From UM-FILTER-40-17 sp032251335 (lineage in GTDB: Bacteria > Bacteroidota > Bacteroidia > Flavobacteriales > Flavobacteriaceae), in the NCBI GenBank assembly GCA_032251335.1, contig JAVVDW010000003.1, forward strand, positions 1-64,000: a stretch of 64,000 nt of DNA, in the 5' to 3' direction. Positions 35,249 to 44,170 of this stretch are shown one piece after another. Made by a program: the position numbers and the translations under genes. Under the pieces are notes generated by a model. The model was not told where the DNA came from, did no database searches, and was given only the letters and a program-made list of their open reading frames with translations. The number at the start of each line of letters is the position of its first letter. Positions within the stretch are counted from its first letter, which is position 1.

Positions 35249-36628
35249 TTAAACTTGAGGTTGTTGTACAACTTTTACTTCGTCATCTATGTCTTTTACC
35301 TTCACAACCAACAGGGCTGCTATGAGAAAGCTAACCCCGGAAGCGACCAATGCGTAAATGGCGTGGTCATTGTATAGATATTTGACGATGGGGCCACCTA
35401 TCAAGGCGTTTACAATCTGCGGAATGACGATAAAGAAATTAAAAATACCCATGTAAACACCCATTTTCTTGGGTTGAATGGCTCCGGCCAAAATGGCATA
35501 GGGCATGGCCAAAATACTCGCCCATGCAATACCTACGGCTACCATGGAGAGAATCAGCCAGTTTTTGTCGGGCATAAAATACAGCGAAATCAGGCCGATT
35601 CCGCCAATGACAAGTGAAATGGAATGTGTGCTTTTTCTACCGATTTTTTTGGCTATATACGGCAAGGCAAAGGCGTAAAAGGCGGATATCAAATTGTAAA
35701 CGCCAAAAAGGATGCCCACCCAATCGCCGGCATCTTGAAATGCGGCACTTGAATGGTCATCGACTGCCAATCCGTAGGTGTGTTGGGCAATAGCGGGTGT
35801 CGTAAAAACCCACATACCAAACAGTCCAAACCACGAAAAAAACTGCACCCAACTGAGTTGCTTCATGGTGGTCGGCATTTTTACAAAATCTGTAAAGATA
35901 TCGCTGAGTTTTGCTTTTTCGGGAATTTTCTCTTTTTCCAGTGCTGTTTTGTGTGCTTGCTCGTCTTCGAAGGCAGCCAATTCTTCCGGGGAATATTCTT
36001 TAGTGGTAAAAAGGGTTACGAGTATAGACAGTACCAACACAATGGCACCAATCACAAAAGACCAAAGCAAGTTTGTGGGTACGCTGCCTTCTTCCGCCTG
36101 ATTTTCCAAACCTACCCAGTGGGTCAAAGCATAGGGCAACCAAGAGCCGACAACGGCGCCAAAACCAATCAGCGAAGTTTGCACACTGAAACCCAAGGTG
36201 CGTTGGTCTGTACGAAGGTTGTCGCCCACCAAAGCGCGAAAGGGCTCCATGGCAATGTTGAATGAAGCATCCATAATCATGAGCATGCCGGCACCTACCC
36301 ACAAAGCGGGTAAAAAGGCGATAAAAAGCTCGGCTTGCGGCATGAGAATCAAACCTACGGAAGCCAACAAAGCACCCGCCAAAAAATAGGGTTTTCTGCG
36401 GCCAAAGCGCCCCCAAGTATTATCGCTGTAGTGGCCCACAATAGGTTGCACAACCAAACCCATGACTGGGGCTATTATCCAAAACCAAGACAGTTCGTGG
36501 ACATCGGCACCAAAAATTTGCAGAATTCTGCTTGCGTTGGCATTTTGCAAGGCAAATCCCATTTGGATACCCAAGAAACCGAAACTCATGTTCCAAATTT
36601 CCCAAAAAGACATTCTCTTCTTTTCCAT
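35249..36628 (-). CDS. SLC45/GPH-type MFS sugar transporter (maltose transporter)
   Basis: 459 residues with about twelve membrane segments. The N-terminus (FWEIWNMSFGFLGIQMGFALQNANASRI) and the loop HYSDNTWGRFGRRKPYFLAGA, which holds the MFS signature, are typical of the proton-coupled sucrose/maltose family found in Bacteroidota maltose operons. It would bring maltose or maltodextrins from periplasm to cytoplasm for the GH65 phosphorylase. First gene of the operon, with a recognisable promoter about 105 nt upstream. Confidence 0.93.
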   Translation of the reverse strand: MEKKRMSFWEIWNMSFGFLGIQMGFALQNANASRILQIFGADVHELSWFWIIAPVMGLVVQPIVGHYSDNTWGRFGRRKPYFLAGALLASVGLILMPQAELFIAFLPALWVGAGMLMIMDASFNIAMEPFRALVGDNLRTDQRTLGFSVQTSLIGFGAVVGSWLPYALTHWVGLENQAEEGSVPTNLLWSFVIGAIVLVLSILVTLFTTKEYSPEELAAFEDEQAHKTALEKEKIPEKAKLSDIFTDFVKMPTTMKQLSWVQFFSWFGLFGMWVFTTPAIAQHTYGLAVDDHSSAAFQDAGDWVGILFGVYNLISAFYAFALPYIAKKIGRKSTHSISLVIGGIGLISLYFMPDKNWLILSMVAVGIAWASILAMPYAILAGAIQPKKMGVYMGIFNFFIVIPQIVNALIGGPIVKYLYNDHAIYALVASGVSFLIAALLVVKVKDIDDEVKVVQQPQV

Positions 36629-36740
36629 ATTAAAGAATTACGTGATTAATCGAAAGACCATCCGATTGATGTGAAACAATCAAAACTTAGAAGAGAAGTG
36701 AAAAACAAGTTTCGATTTGATAAGGATAAAATCCTAACAG

Positions 36741-36769
36741 CAAAGTTATAGATATTTTCTAAACCACAA
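36741..36769 (-). promoter_or_regulatory. Promoter of the maltose operon
   Basis: On the minus strand TTG (36769-36767), an 18-nt spacer and TAACTTTG (36748-36741) fit the Bacteroidota consensus. Confidence 0.5.
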
Positions 36770-36779
36770 GCGTTGGTTT
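36761..36779. promoter_or_regulatory. Inverted repeat overlapping the -33 box and the lacI stop codon
   Basis: AAACCA-7 nt-TGGTTT. It overlaps the promoter of the maltose operon, so it may be an operator; it could instead be a weak hairpin ending the lacI transcript, although no T-tract follows. Confidence 0.35.
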
Positions 36780-37788
36780 AATTTTTTGTTGATTTTCTAA
36801 CAATTAATTTGGTTTTCACCACTTTTGTTTGATAAACTTCCGATTCTTCTTCAATTTTTTCAATGAGCATACGTGCAGCTTCTTGCCCTATTTGATGTCC
36901 GTTTTGGCTCACGGTAGTCAGTGCAGGTGAGGCGTATTTGGAAAGTTCGCCATCTGTAAAGCCAATAACAGACAATTGACTTGGGATTTTGATGCCTTTT
37001 TCGTGTGCCAGGTTAATAGCTGTCATGGCAAAGGCTTCATTGACGGCAAAAACGCCATCTACGCCACAATCGAGCAAGGGCGCAATCATTTCAGAAGCAT
37101 GGGCCACATCTTCTATTTTAACAATCAGGTTTTGATCTACTTCTATATTATTCTTTATCAAGGCTTTCAAGTATCCTTGGGTACGCAAACGTCCCACACT
37201 CACATAGTCAACCGTAGAAATCAATCCAATTTTTTTACACCCCACTTCTATCAATTTGTTGACCGCGTCAAAGGCACCTTTCTCGTCGTCAATCACCACT
37301 TTGTCGCACGGAATTTCATCGGCAATTCTGTCGAATAGCACCAAGGGCATACCCTGATTGATGACTTCCAAAAGGTGGTGGTAATCTTTTTTCATCTGGG
37401 TTTCTTTGGTCAACGAAAGTATAAAACCGTCGATGCTGCCGTTGGCCAACATTTCCATGTTGATGACTTCTTTGTCAAAAGATTCGGACGACAGACAGAT
37501 GATGACGTTGTAACCACTAGCATTGGCTTCTTGTTCAATTCCTTCTATGACCGTAGCAAAAAAATGATGGACAATTTCGGGGATAATGACACCGATATTT
37601 TTGGTCTTGCGGTTTTTGAGACTCAGCGCGATGTTGTTGGGGCGGTAGTTGTAGAGCTTGGCAAAGGCCTGCACTTTTTCCCGGGTTTCTTGACTGATTT
37701 CCGGGCTGTCTTTTAAGGCTTTGGACACTGTAGAAATAGACACGTCCAACTCCTTCGAAATGTGTTTTAACGTTATTTTTCCTTTCAT
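36778..37788 (-). CDS. LacI family transcriptional regulator
   Basis: 336 residues. The N-terminal helix-turn-helix (TLKHISKELDVSISTVSKALKD, split at residues 6-27) with the following hinge (NYRPNNIALSLKNRKT) is of LacI type, and the rest is a periplasmic-binding-protein-like sugar-sensing domain (NIGVIIPEIVHHFFATVIEG, DRIADEIPCDKVVIDDEKGA, SVIGFTDGELSKYASPALTTVSQN). It is encoded directly upstream of the transporter gene and divergent from susC, so it very likely controls the maltodextrin locus in response to maltose or a derivative. The upstream DNA, including the start codon context, is part of a tandem duplication. Confidence 0.95.
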   Translation of the reverse strand: MKGKITLKHISKELDVSISTVSKALKDSPEISQETREKVQAFAKLYNYRPNNIALSLKNRKTKNIGVIIPEIVHHFFATVIEGIEQEANASGYNVIICLSSESFDKEVINMEMLANGSIDGFILSLTKETQMKKDYHHLLEVINQGMPLVLFDRIADEIPCDKVVIDDEKGAFDAVNKLIEVGCKKIGLISTVDYVSVGRLRTQGYLKALIKNNIEVDQNLIVKIEDVAHASEMIAPLLDCGVDGVFAVNEAFAMTAINLAHEKGIKIPSQLSVIGFTDGELSKYASPALTTVSQNGHQIGQEAARMLIEKIEEESEVYQTKVVKTKLIVRKSTKN

Positions 37789-38036
37789 GTGTTTTTATTT
37801 ATTGTTTTTCAGCGGTCATACTTCGACTGCGCTCAGCACAGGCTTGGAACGCCCTAGGATAATCATGCGCCTGTGTGCAAAATTTTTACATGGGCGTTTC
37901 ATATGTTTATATTATTGGTTTTTATCGGTCATGCTTCGACTGCGCTCAGCACAGGAATGGAACACTCTAATTAATCATGCCTCTGTGTGTCAATATTTTA
38001 TATAGGCGTTTCATGTGTATATAGTTATTATTCGAG
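37786..38036. repeat. Tandem duplication of the lacI 5' region
   Basis: Two diverged units of 114 and 112 bp (37786-37899, 37900-38011) and a partial third (from 38012). Each begins with the sequence around an ATG on the minus strand (GTTTCATATG-like) and the first two carry CTTCGACTGCGCTCAGCACAGG (37821-37842, 37934-37955). The first unit ends at the real lacI start codon. Confidence 0.75.
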
Positions 38037-38315
38037 TGAAGTCGTGCATCACTGCGTAAAGATAACCCTATTTTTTTATCGATAAAGACTTTTAAACCCA
38101 ACTTTGCTGAATTAAGTTGTGAAAAATCATTCCTAAGTACATAAAACAACCGACAAATGTCATTTTTAGATGAGGCATATAGGTATAGATTTGCCATTTA
38201 CAGTACGAAAAGGATTGGGATGTACAATTTTAACATTTAAGGTTGTTTTTTATGTGGTTTGTTAAAAAAGTTTTAAACACTCAAACGTTATAGTGAAGTT
38301 TACCAAACAAAACTA
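38037..38315. other. Intergenic region before the SusC gene
   Basis: AT-rich, no gene. AAACGTT near 38283 resembles a LacI half-operator, but no full palindrome is present. Confidence 0.4.
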
Positions 38316-38347
38316 TTGAATATTAACTTCATTTTGTACTAATTTAG
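38316..38347 (+). promoter_or_regulatory. Candidate promoter of the susCDE operon
   Basis: TTG (38316-38318), a 21-nt spacer and TAATTTAG (38340-38347), one base off TAnnTTTG, about 55 nt before the SusC start codon. Confidence 0.4.
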
Positions 38348-38399
38348 CCTTCGAAGAAGTGAAAAACAAGAATATAAACTATTAATTAACACTATTTTT

Positions 38400-41315
38400 A
38401 TGAGAACTTTTTATCTAAAGTTGATGGTTTTCATTTTCATGCCGTTGGGTCTTATGGCCCAAAATTCCGTAACGGGAACGGTCACTGAAAATGCCACCGG
38501 AGGCCCCTTACCCGGTGTGAACGTGGTGGTAAAAAACACCACCAAAGGAACTACTACTGACTTCGACGGCAAATATTTGCTATCCGGACTTAACAGTGGT
38601 GACGTATTGGTTTTTTCGTATGTGGGCTTTAACGCACGCGAAATCACCTACACTGGACAAACCACAATCGATGTGGTGATGGAAGAAGCCGCCAACCAAC
38701 TCAATGAAGTGGTTTTGGTGGGTTATGGATCCAGCACCAAAAAAGATTTGACAGGTGCGGTGGAAACCGTTACCTCCAAAGATTTTAACGGTGGTAACAT
38801 TGCTTCACCCGAACAATTGCTAGCCGGTAAAACTGCCGGTTTACAGGTAATCCCGCCAAGCGGAGCACCGGGTTCAGGTGCATCTATTAGAATCCGTGGT
38901 GGTACATCTTCCTTGTCTGCCGGTAACGATCCCCTAATAGTTGTGGACGGTGTGCCGCTCGACCAAACCGGTCGTGGTGCACTTAACTACATCAACTCAA
39001 ATGACATCGAGAGCTTTACAGTTCTCAAAGATGCGTCGGCTGCTTCCATTTACGGATCTCGCGCTACTGCAGGTGTCATCCTCATCACCACCAAATCGGG
39101 CAATGCAAAAGCGCCTTTAAAATTCAACTACAATGCCTATGTGTCTTTTGCTGAAATAGAAGACAAAGTAGATGTGCTCAGCGCAGACGAATTTAGAAAT
39201 GTGGTAAACCAATTCGGCACGCCTGCACAAATTGCACTTTTAGGGACAGAGAGCATTGACTGGCAAGAGCAAATATACGAGACCGCATTTACCAACAACC
39301 ACAATTTAACCGTGAGCAAAGGTTTTGACAACTCATCGCTCAGGGCATCTTTCGGATATATGAACCAAGAAGGTACGCTCAAAAAATCGTATTTTGAACG
39401 TATATCCGGAAACATAAAATACATCCACCGTTTGTTTGATGACAAATTGAAAGTCGAAGCCAACGTAAGAGGCGCCCTCGTCAATGATGAATTTAGCAAC
39501 CAAGGAGCTATTGGTGCTGCCCTGCGTTTTGACCCGACCAAACCCATCCGTTCAGGCAATGACGATTTTGGCGGCTTTTTTGAGTGGACCAATCCCGATG
39601 GCAGCCAAAACACCATAGCAGCTAGAAACCCACTCGGACTGATTGAGTTGACAGACAACTCTGCCAACACCCAACGCTCCACAGGAAACTTAAAAGTTGA
39701 TTATGACATTCCCTATGTACCCGGGCTAAAAATTACGGCAAACGGCGGCTATGATTACACAGAGGTTGACGGCACCAACTTTGTGTTGCCCGAAGCTGCA
39801 GCTACCACTACCCAAGGTAATGTAAATCAGTCCAAATCTATCAACCGTAGCCGTTTGTTTGACACCTATCTGAATTATGTAAAAGAATTCCCTGCACTTA
39901 AAAGCAAGATTGATGCTACCGCAGGTTACTCCTTCCAACGCTTCTTCCGTTCCGGAAATTCTGTCAACGTGAGAGGTGATGGCATCACAGAGCGTCCGGT
40001 ACCATTCAGAACCCAAAACGCTTTGGAGTCTTTCTTTGGTAGGGTAAATTATTCTTACGACGATCGTTACCTGGTTTCAGCAAATATCCGTTCAGACAAA
40101 TCCTCTCGTTTAAACCCCGATGACCGCACCCAAGCATTTGGCGGCGTGAGTGTCGCTTGGAATTTAAACAACGAAACGTTTTTGAAAGATTCTAAAGTGA
40201 TTTCTCAACTCAAACTTCGCGGCGGGTATGCCGAAACAGGACAGCAAGAAATTGGTCAGGACTTTGGTTTCTTACCAAGGTTTACTTTTGGCGACGACCG
40301 TGTACGCTTCCAATTTGGCGACCAGTTTATCACCACTATCCGTCCGGAAGAATTTGATGCCAATCTGAAGTGGGAGACTTCTCAAACCTGGAACATTGGT
40401 TTGGATTTCGGATTCTTCAACAACCGTATTTCCGGTGCTATAGATTTGTATTGGCGAGAAGTGGACGACTTGCTCAACTTTATTTCCGTACCGGCAGGCA
40501 CCAATTTATCCAACGCGCTCATCACCAATGTAGGAAGCTTGGAAAACAACGGGGTTGAATTTACATTGAATGCCACGCCGATTACCAACGACAATTTTAC
40601 GTGGAATGCCAATTTCAACATCTCATTCTTTGATGATGAAATTACCAAATTAACACTCACAGACAATCCTAACTTTCAAGGCAATCCCGTTGGAGGCATT
40701 GCAGGAGGCGTGGGCAACACCATCCAAATCAATACAGTAGGCTTTGGTCAAAATGCTTTCTTTGTATTCAAACAAGCATTTGATGCTGCCGGAAATCCGA
40801 TTGAAGGGGTTTTTGAAGACATCAATGGTGATGGCCAAATCACACCCGAAGACAGAAGGAGATTCAAAAGTCCCAACCCCGACTTTACCCTCGGTTTTTC
40901 ATCTGATTTTACTTACAAAAAGTGGGATGGCAGCTTCACCTTTAGAGGCAGTTTTGGAAACTATGTGTACAACAATGTGGACGCTGCATCAGGTAACAGA
41001 AGAGAAATTTTTGTCTCAGGTGCGCTGACCAATGTATCAGACTCTTTCTTAGAAACCGGATTTGAGCAACAGCAACTGTTCTCCGATTTCTTTGTACAAG
41101 ATGCTTCTTTCCTAAAGTTGGATAATATCAATTTGGGTTATAACTTTGGAGATATCTTGGATGGATTGGCACAACTCCGGGTGTTTAGCACAGTGCAAAA
41201 CGTGTTTACCATCACAGACTATGATGGTTTAGACCCCGAAGTACCCGGCGGTATCGACAACAACTTCTTCCCCAGATCCAGAACCTTCCTTTTTGGCGTA
41301 GATGTTAACTTCTAA
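38400..41315 (+). CDS. susC: SusC/RagA family TonB-linked outer-membrane transporter (starch)
   Basis: 971 residues. Signal peptide to about LMAQ; carboxypeptidase-D-like regulatory domain (VTGTVTENATGGPLPGVNVVV, FDGKYLLSG, SYVGFNAREI); TonB-box region NEVVLVGYG; plug with IRIRGGTSS, DPLIVVDGVPL and LKDASAASIYGSRATAGVILITTK; barrel to the C-terminal aromatic RTFLFGVDVNF. It should import maltodextrins, given that SusD, SusE and an amylase follow in the same direction and the maltose operon is divergent. Specificity rests on that context. Confidence 0.95.
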   Translation: MRTFYLKLMVFIFMPLGLMAQNSVTGTVTENATGGPLPGVNVVVKNTTKGTTTDFDGKYLLSGLNSGDVLVFSYVGFNAREITYTGQTTIDVVMEEAANQLNEVVLVGYGSSTKKDLTGAVETVTSKDFNGGNIASPEQLLAGKTAGLQVIPPSGAPGSGASIRIRGGTSSLSAGNDPLIVVDGVPLDQTGRGALNYINSNDIESFTVLKDASAASIYGSRATAGVILITTKSGNAKAPLKFNYNAYVSFAEIEDKVDVLSADEFRNVVNQFGTPAQIALLGTESIDWQEQIYETAFTNNHNLTVSKGFDNSSLRASFGYMNQEGTLKKSYFERISGNIKYIHRLFDDKLKVEANVRGALVNDEFSNQGAIGAALRFDPTKPIRSGNDDFGGFFEWTNPDGSQNTIAARNPLGLIELTDNSANTQRSTGNLKVDYDIPYVPGLKITANGGYDYTEVDGTNFVLPEAAATTTQGNVNQSKSINRSRLFDTYLNYVKEFPALKSKIDATAGYSFQRFFRSGNSVNVRGDGITERPVPFRTQNALESFFGRVNYSYDDRYLVSANIRSDKSSRLNPDDRTQAFGGVSVAWNLNNETFLKDSKVISQLKLRGGYAETGQQEIGQDFGFLPRFTFGDDRVRFQFGDQFITTIRPEEFDANLKWETSQTWNIGLDFGFFNNRISGAIDLYWREVDDLLNFISVPAGTNLSNALITNVGSLENNGVEFTLNATPITNDNFTWNANFNISFFDDEITKLTLTDNPNFQGNPVGGIAGGVGNTIQINTVGFGQNAFFVFKQAFDAAGNPIEGVFEDINGDGQITPEDRRRFKSPNPDFTLGFSSDFTYKKWDGSFTFRGSFGNYVYNNVDAASGNRREIFVSGALTNVSDSFLETGFEQQQLFSDFFVQDASFLKLDNINLGYNFGDILDGLAQLRVFSTVQNVFTITDYDGLDPEVPGGIDNNFFPRSRTFLFGVDVNF

Positions 41316-41328
41316 AAAAATCAAACTA

Positions 41329-42918
41329 ATGAAAATTAATTATAAAAAAATCATTCGAAATGTATTTGGTATCACTGCCCTATCCTTTTTATGTATAAGC
41401 TGTGACGGCGAGGTGGATCTCAACCCACTGACAGAGCAAACACCAAATAACACTTTAAACACGGCCGATGGCTTTGTGTCCTTTGCGGCCCGTGTGTACG
41501 CCGGATTTGCGGTAAGTGGTCAACAAGGCCCTGCCGGAAACCCCGATATTTCAGGGATTGATGAAGGCTTTTCAAACTACCTGCGCCAATTCTGGAAACA
41601 CCAAGAACTCACTTCCGACGAAGCACTTATAGCTTGGAATGACGGCACCATCCACGACCTCAACAACCATGTTTGGGATGCCGCCAACGAGTTTGTCCGC
41701 GCGATGTATGATCGCATTTTCTTTCAAATTGCCTTGTCTAACGAATTTATTCGTCAGGCATCTGACGATAGATTGGCCGCATTTAACGATGCAGATTTAT
41801 TCAGACTAAAAGCAGAAGTGCGTTTCCTGAGAGCACTCAGCTATTGGCATGCCATCGATTTTTACGGAAGTGTCCCCTTTGTGACCGACGAACAAGAAGC
41901 AGGTGCTTTCTTGCCCGAGCAGGGTTCACGTGCCGAAATTTTTAACTTTATTATCGACGAGTTAAATGCCATCGAGTCTGAAATGGCACCCGCACGTCAA
42001 AACCAATACGGACGAGCCGACCAAGGCGCCGTTTGGATGCTCAAAACCAAACTGTATTTGAATGCAGAAGTTTATATAGGCCAGGCACGTTACACAGAAG
42101 CACTCACCGAACTCAATAAAGTAATCGGTGCAGGCTATACGCTCCACAACAATTACGATGAACTCTTTATGGCCGACAACGACATAAACGGCGCACAAAA
42201 CGAGGTGATTTATACCGTGCCCTTCGACGGCTTGGCCACTCAAGGTTTTGGCGGCATGACCTTCCTCATCCACGCACCGGTAGGTGGCAATCAAAACCCG
42301 TCAAACTTTGGTATCAATGGTGGCTGGTTTGGTCTGAGGACTTTCCCGCAATTTGTATCCTTGTTCGATGATATTTCAGGCAATACAGACGACCGCGCCA
42401 ACTTCTTCACCGACGGGCAAACCCTCGAGATAGAAGATGCCTTTAACTTTGCCAACGGGTATTTGATTGAAAAATTCACCAACCTCACCTCCACCGGCCA
42501 GCCCGGTAAAGACGCAGGTGGCGACTTTGGTGATGCCGATTTCCCTATGTTCCGCTTAGCCGATGCCTACCTGATGTATGCCGAAGCCGTACTTAGAGGT
42601 GGCTCAGGCGGCGACCTAAACACCGCTTTGGGCTTTGTAAACGAATTGCGCCAACGCGCATATGGAAATAACAATGGTAATATCACTGCCGGTGAACTCA
42701 CCCTCGATTTTATCTTGGATGAGCGTGCCCGCGAACTCCATTGGGAAGGCCATCGCCGCACCGACCTCATCCGCTTTGGGGTGTTTACCTCACGCGTTTG
42801 GCCTTTTAAAGGCGAAGTACCGGAAGGCAGACCTTCAGAGGCATTTAGGGTATTGCACCCCATTCCTTCTACTGACCTCATTGCCAATCCTAATTTGACA
42901 CAAAATCCCGGTTATTAA
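41329..42918 (+). CDS. susD: SusD/RagB family starch-binding lipoprotein
   Basis: 529 residues, lipoprotein signal (FGITALSFLCISCDGEVD, lipidated Cys in CISC). SusD features: TADGFVSFAARVYAGFAV, KAEVRFLRALSYWHAIDFYG, GAVWMLKTKLYLNAEVY, and the C-terminal DERARELHWEGHRRTDLIRFG followed by HPIPSTDLIANPNLTQNPGY, split at the proline. It is 34% of the SusCD complex by gene order rather than biochemistry: it follows susC by 13 nt. The ATG at 41329 gives the proper lipoprotein signal; an in-frame start at 41302 would overlap susC. Confidence 0.95.
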   Translation: MKINYKKIIRNVFGITALSFLCISCDGEVDLNPLTEQTPNNTLNTADGFVSFAARVYAGFAVSGQQGPAGNPDISGIDEGFSNYLRQFWKHQELTSDEALIAWNDGTIHDLNNHVWDAANEFVRAMYDRIFFQIALSNEFIRQASDDRLAAFNDADLFRLKAEVRFLRALSYWHAIDFYGSVPFVTDEQEAGAFLPEQGSRAEIFNFIIDELNAIESEMAPARQNQYGRADQGAVWMLKTKLYLNAEVYIGQARYTEALTELNKVIGAGYTLHNNYDELFMADNDINGAQNEVIYTVPFDGLATQGFGGMTFLIHAPVGGNQNPSNFGINGGWFGLRTFPQFVSLFDDISGNTDDRANFFTDGQTLEIEDAFNFANGYLIEKFTNLTSTGQPGKDAGGDFGDADFPMFRLADAYLMYAEAVLRGGSGGDLNTALGFVNELRQRAYGNNNGNITAGELTLDFILDERARELHWEGHRRTDLIRFGVFTSRVWPFKGEVPEGRPSEAFRVLHPIPSTDLIANPNLTQNPGY

Positions 42919-42953
42919 ATATTTTTATAAGACCTGACAGGTTTTAGAAACCA

Positions 42954-42984
42954 AACCTCACAGGTTTTGAAAACCTGTGAGGTT
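42954..42984. repeat. Palindromic hairpin between susD and susE
   Basis: AACCTCACAGGTTTT / AAAACCTGTGAGGTT, perfect 15-bp arms with one central base; a half copy (ACCTGACAGGTTTT) lies at 42932-42945. Same family as 32194-32226. Confidence 0.85.
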
Positions 42985-43019
42985 TAAAAAAAATTATATC
43001 AAATCAAAAATTTTTACTT

Positions 43020-44102
43020 ATGAAAAAAAACCTATTTATCTTCTCGCTATTGGCTGTGGGCTTCTTCACTGCCTGCGAAGATGACGATACCACGCCACTG
43101 GCAGCTATACAGGAAGTGCCGGAACTGATCAGCCCAACCTCGTCCACCAACGTGGTGATTACAGCCGAAACGGTCAACAATGTAGTACAGACCTTTATTT
43201 GGAGCCCGGCCGATTTCGGTTTTCCGACCCAAGTAAATTATACGGTGCAAATCGCTACCGCCGGAACCGACTTTGCCGATTTGCAAGAGTTGGGCATTAC
43301 CACCAATACCTTTTTGGAAGTAACAGGAGAACAACTTAACGGGAAATTGCTCTCTATGGGGTTTGTACCCGGTGAACCTGCCTCTCTTGACACAAGGGTT
43401 ATTGCCGCTATCAATAACGAAACCTTTAAAACGGCTCCCACCGAAACTGTTACCTTTACCGTTACCCCTTTTACGACCGAAATCATCTTGCCCAAAATCT
43501 ATGTACCGGGCAATTACCAAGCTGCCAGCGGCTGGGTAAGCGATTGGACACCCGACCAAGCACCCGCACTGGTTTCCGCCAATGATGACGACAAGTACGA
43601 AGGCTATGTGTTTTTTAACGTAAGTAGTGCAGAATTTAAGTTTACCGATGCGCCCGATTGGAACAACGGCGTATTTGGAGATAGTGCAGGAGGGTTTACA
43701 AATATTTTGGCTACACCACCTTCTCAAGGGGATAACATGATATTGTTTACCTCCGGCGTACACAGGGTACGAGCCGATTTGGCCAACCTCACTTGGTCTG
43801 CCGAGCCCACCAACTGGGGTATGATTGGAAGTGCCATCCCGGTAACCGGGTGGGACTCTGACCATGACATGACGTATGATGCGGTAAACCACGTGCTCAC
43901 CATCACCATGGATTTAATAGCAGGTGAGATTAAGTTTCGTGCCAATGATGATTGGGCCATTAATTTTGGGGACAAAGACACAGATGGTGTTCTGGACTTT
44001 AATGATAATACGAACATTCCGATACCGGAGGCAGGTAATTACACCGTAATTATGGATCTTAAAGACTCTTCCAATTACAATTACGTAGTTACCAAGAATT
44101 AA
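43020..44102 (+). CDS. SusE-like outer-membrane starch-binding lipoprotein
   Basis: 360 residues with a lipoprotein signal (LLAVGFFTACEDDD, acidic residues after the Cys indicating surface exposure). The N-terminal 170 residues carry the SusE Ig-like domain (PELISPTSSTNVV, TFIWSPADFGFPTQVNYTVQI); the C-terminal half has two repeats of the starch-binding type (KIYVPGNYQAASGW, GYVFFNVSSAEFKFTDAPDW; GSAIPVTGWDSDHDM, GEIKFRANDDWAINFG). It would hold starch at the surface next to SusCD. It follows susD after a 100-nt gap containing a hairpin, and precedes a terminator-like stem. Confidence 0.92.
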   Translation: MKKNLFIFSLLAVGFFTACEDDDTTPLAAIQEVPELISPTSSTNVVITAETVNNVVQTFIWSPADFGFPTQVNYTVQIATAGTDFADLQELGITTNTFLEVTGEQLNGKLLSMGFVPGEPASLDTRVIAAINNETFKTAPTETVTFTVTPFTTEIILPKIYVPGNYQAASGWVSDWTPDQAPALVSANDDDKYEGYVFFNVSSAEFKFTDAPDWNNGVFGDSAGGFTNILATPPSQGDNMILFTSGVHRVRADLANLTWSAEPTNWGMIGSAIPVTGWDSDHDMTYDAVNHVLTITMDLIAGEIKFRANDDWAINFGDKDTDGVLDFNDNTNIPIPEAGNYTVIMDLKDSSNYNYVVTKN

Positions 44103-44111
44103 TTTCCCTCC

Positions 44112-44152
44112 AAAGGCAAAGCAGCCCGCAAAAGTTGCTTTGCCTTTTTTTA
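44112..44152 (+). terminator. Terminator between susE and the secreted amylase
   Basis: AAAGGCAAAGCA and TGCTTTGCCTTT form a 12-bp stem with a 12-nt loop followed by seven T. Because the amylase gene begins 19 nt later on the same strand with no visible promoter of its own, the stem may act as a partial terminator. Confidence 0.8.
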
Positions 44153-44170
44153 TTTAAAAAAAACTGCCTG

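Noticed and set aside
37967..38197. A 76-codon minus-strand frame upstream of lacI
   Set aside because: Its end is made of the tandem-duplicated lacI leader, and the rest has no protein-like features.
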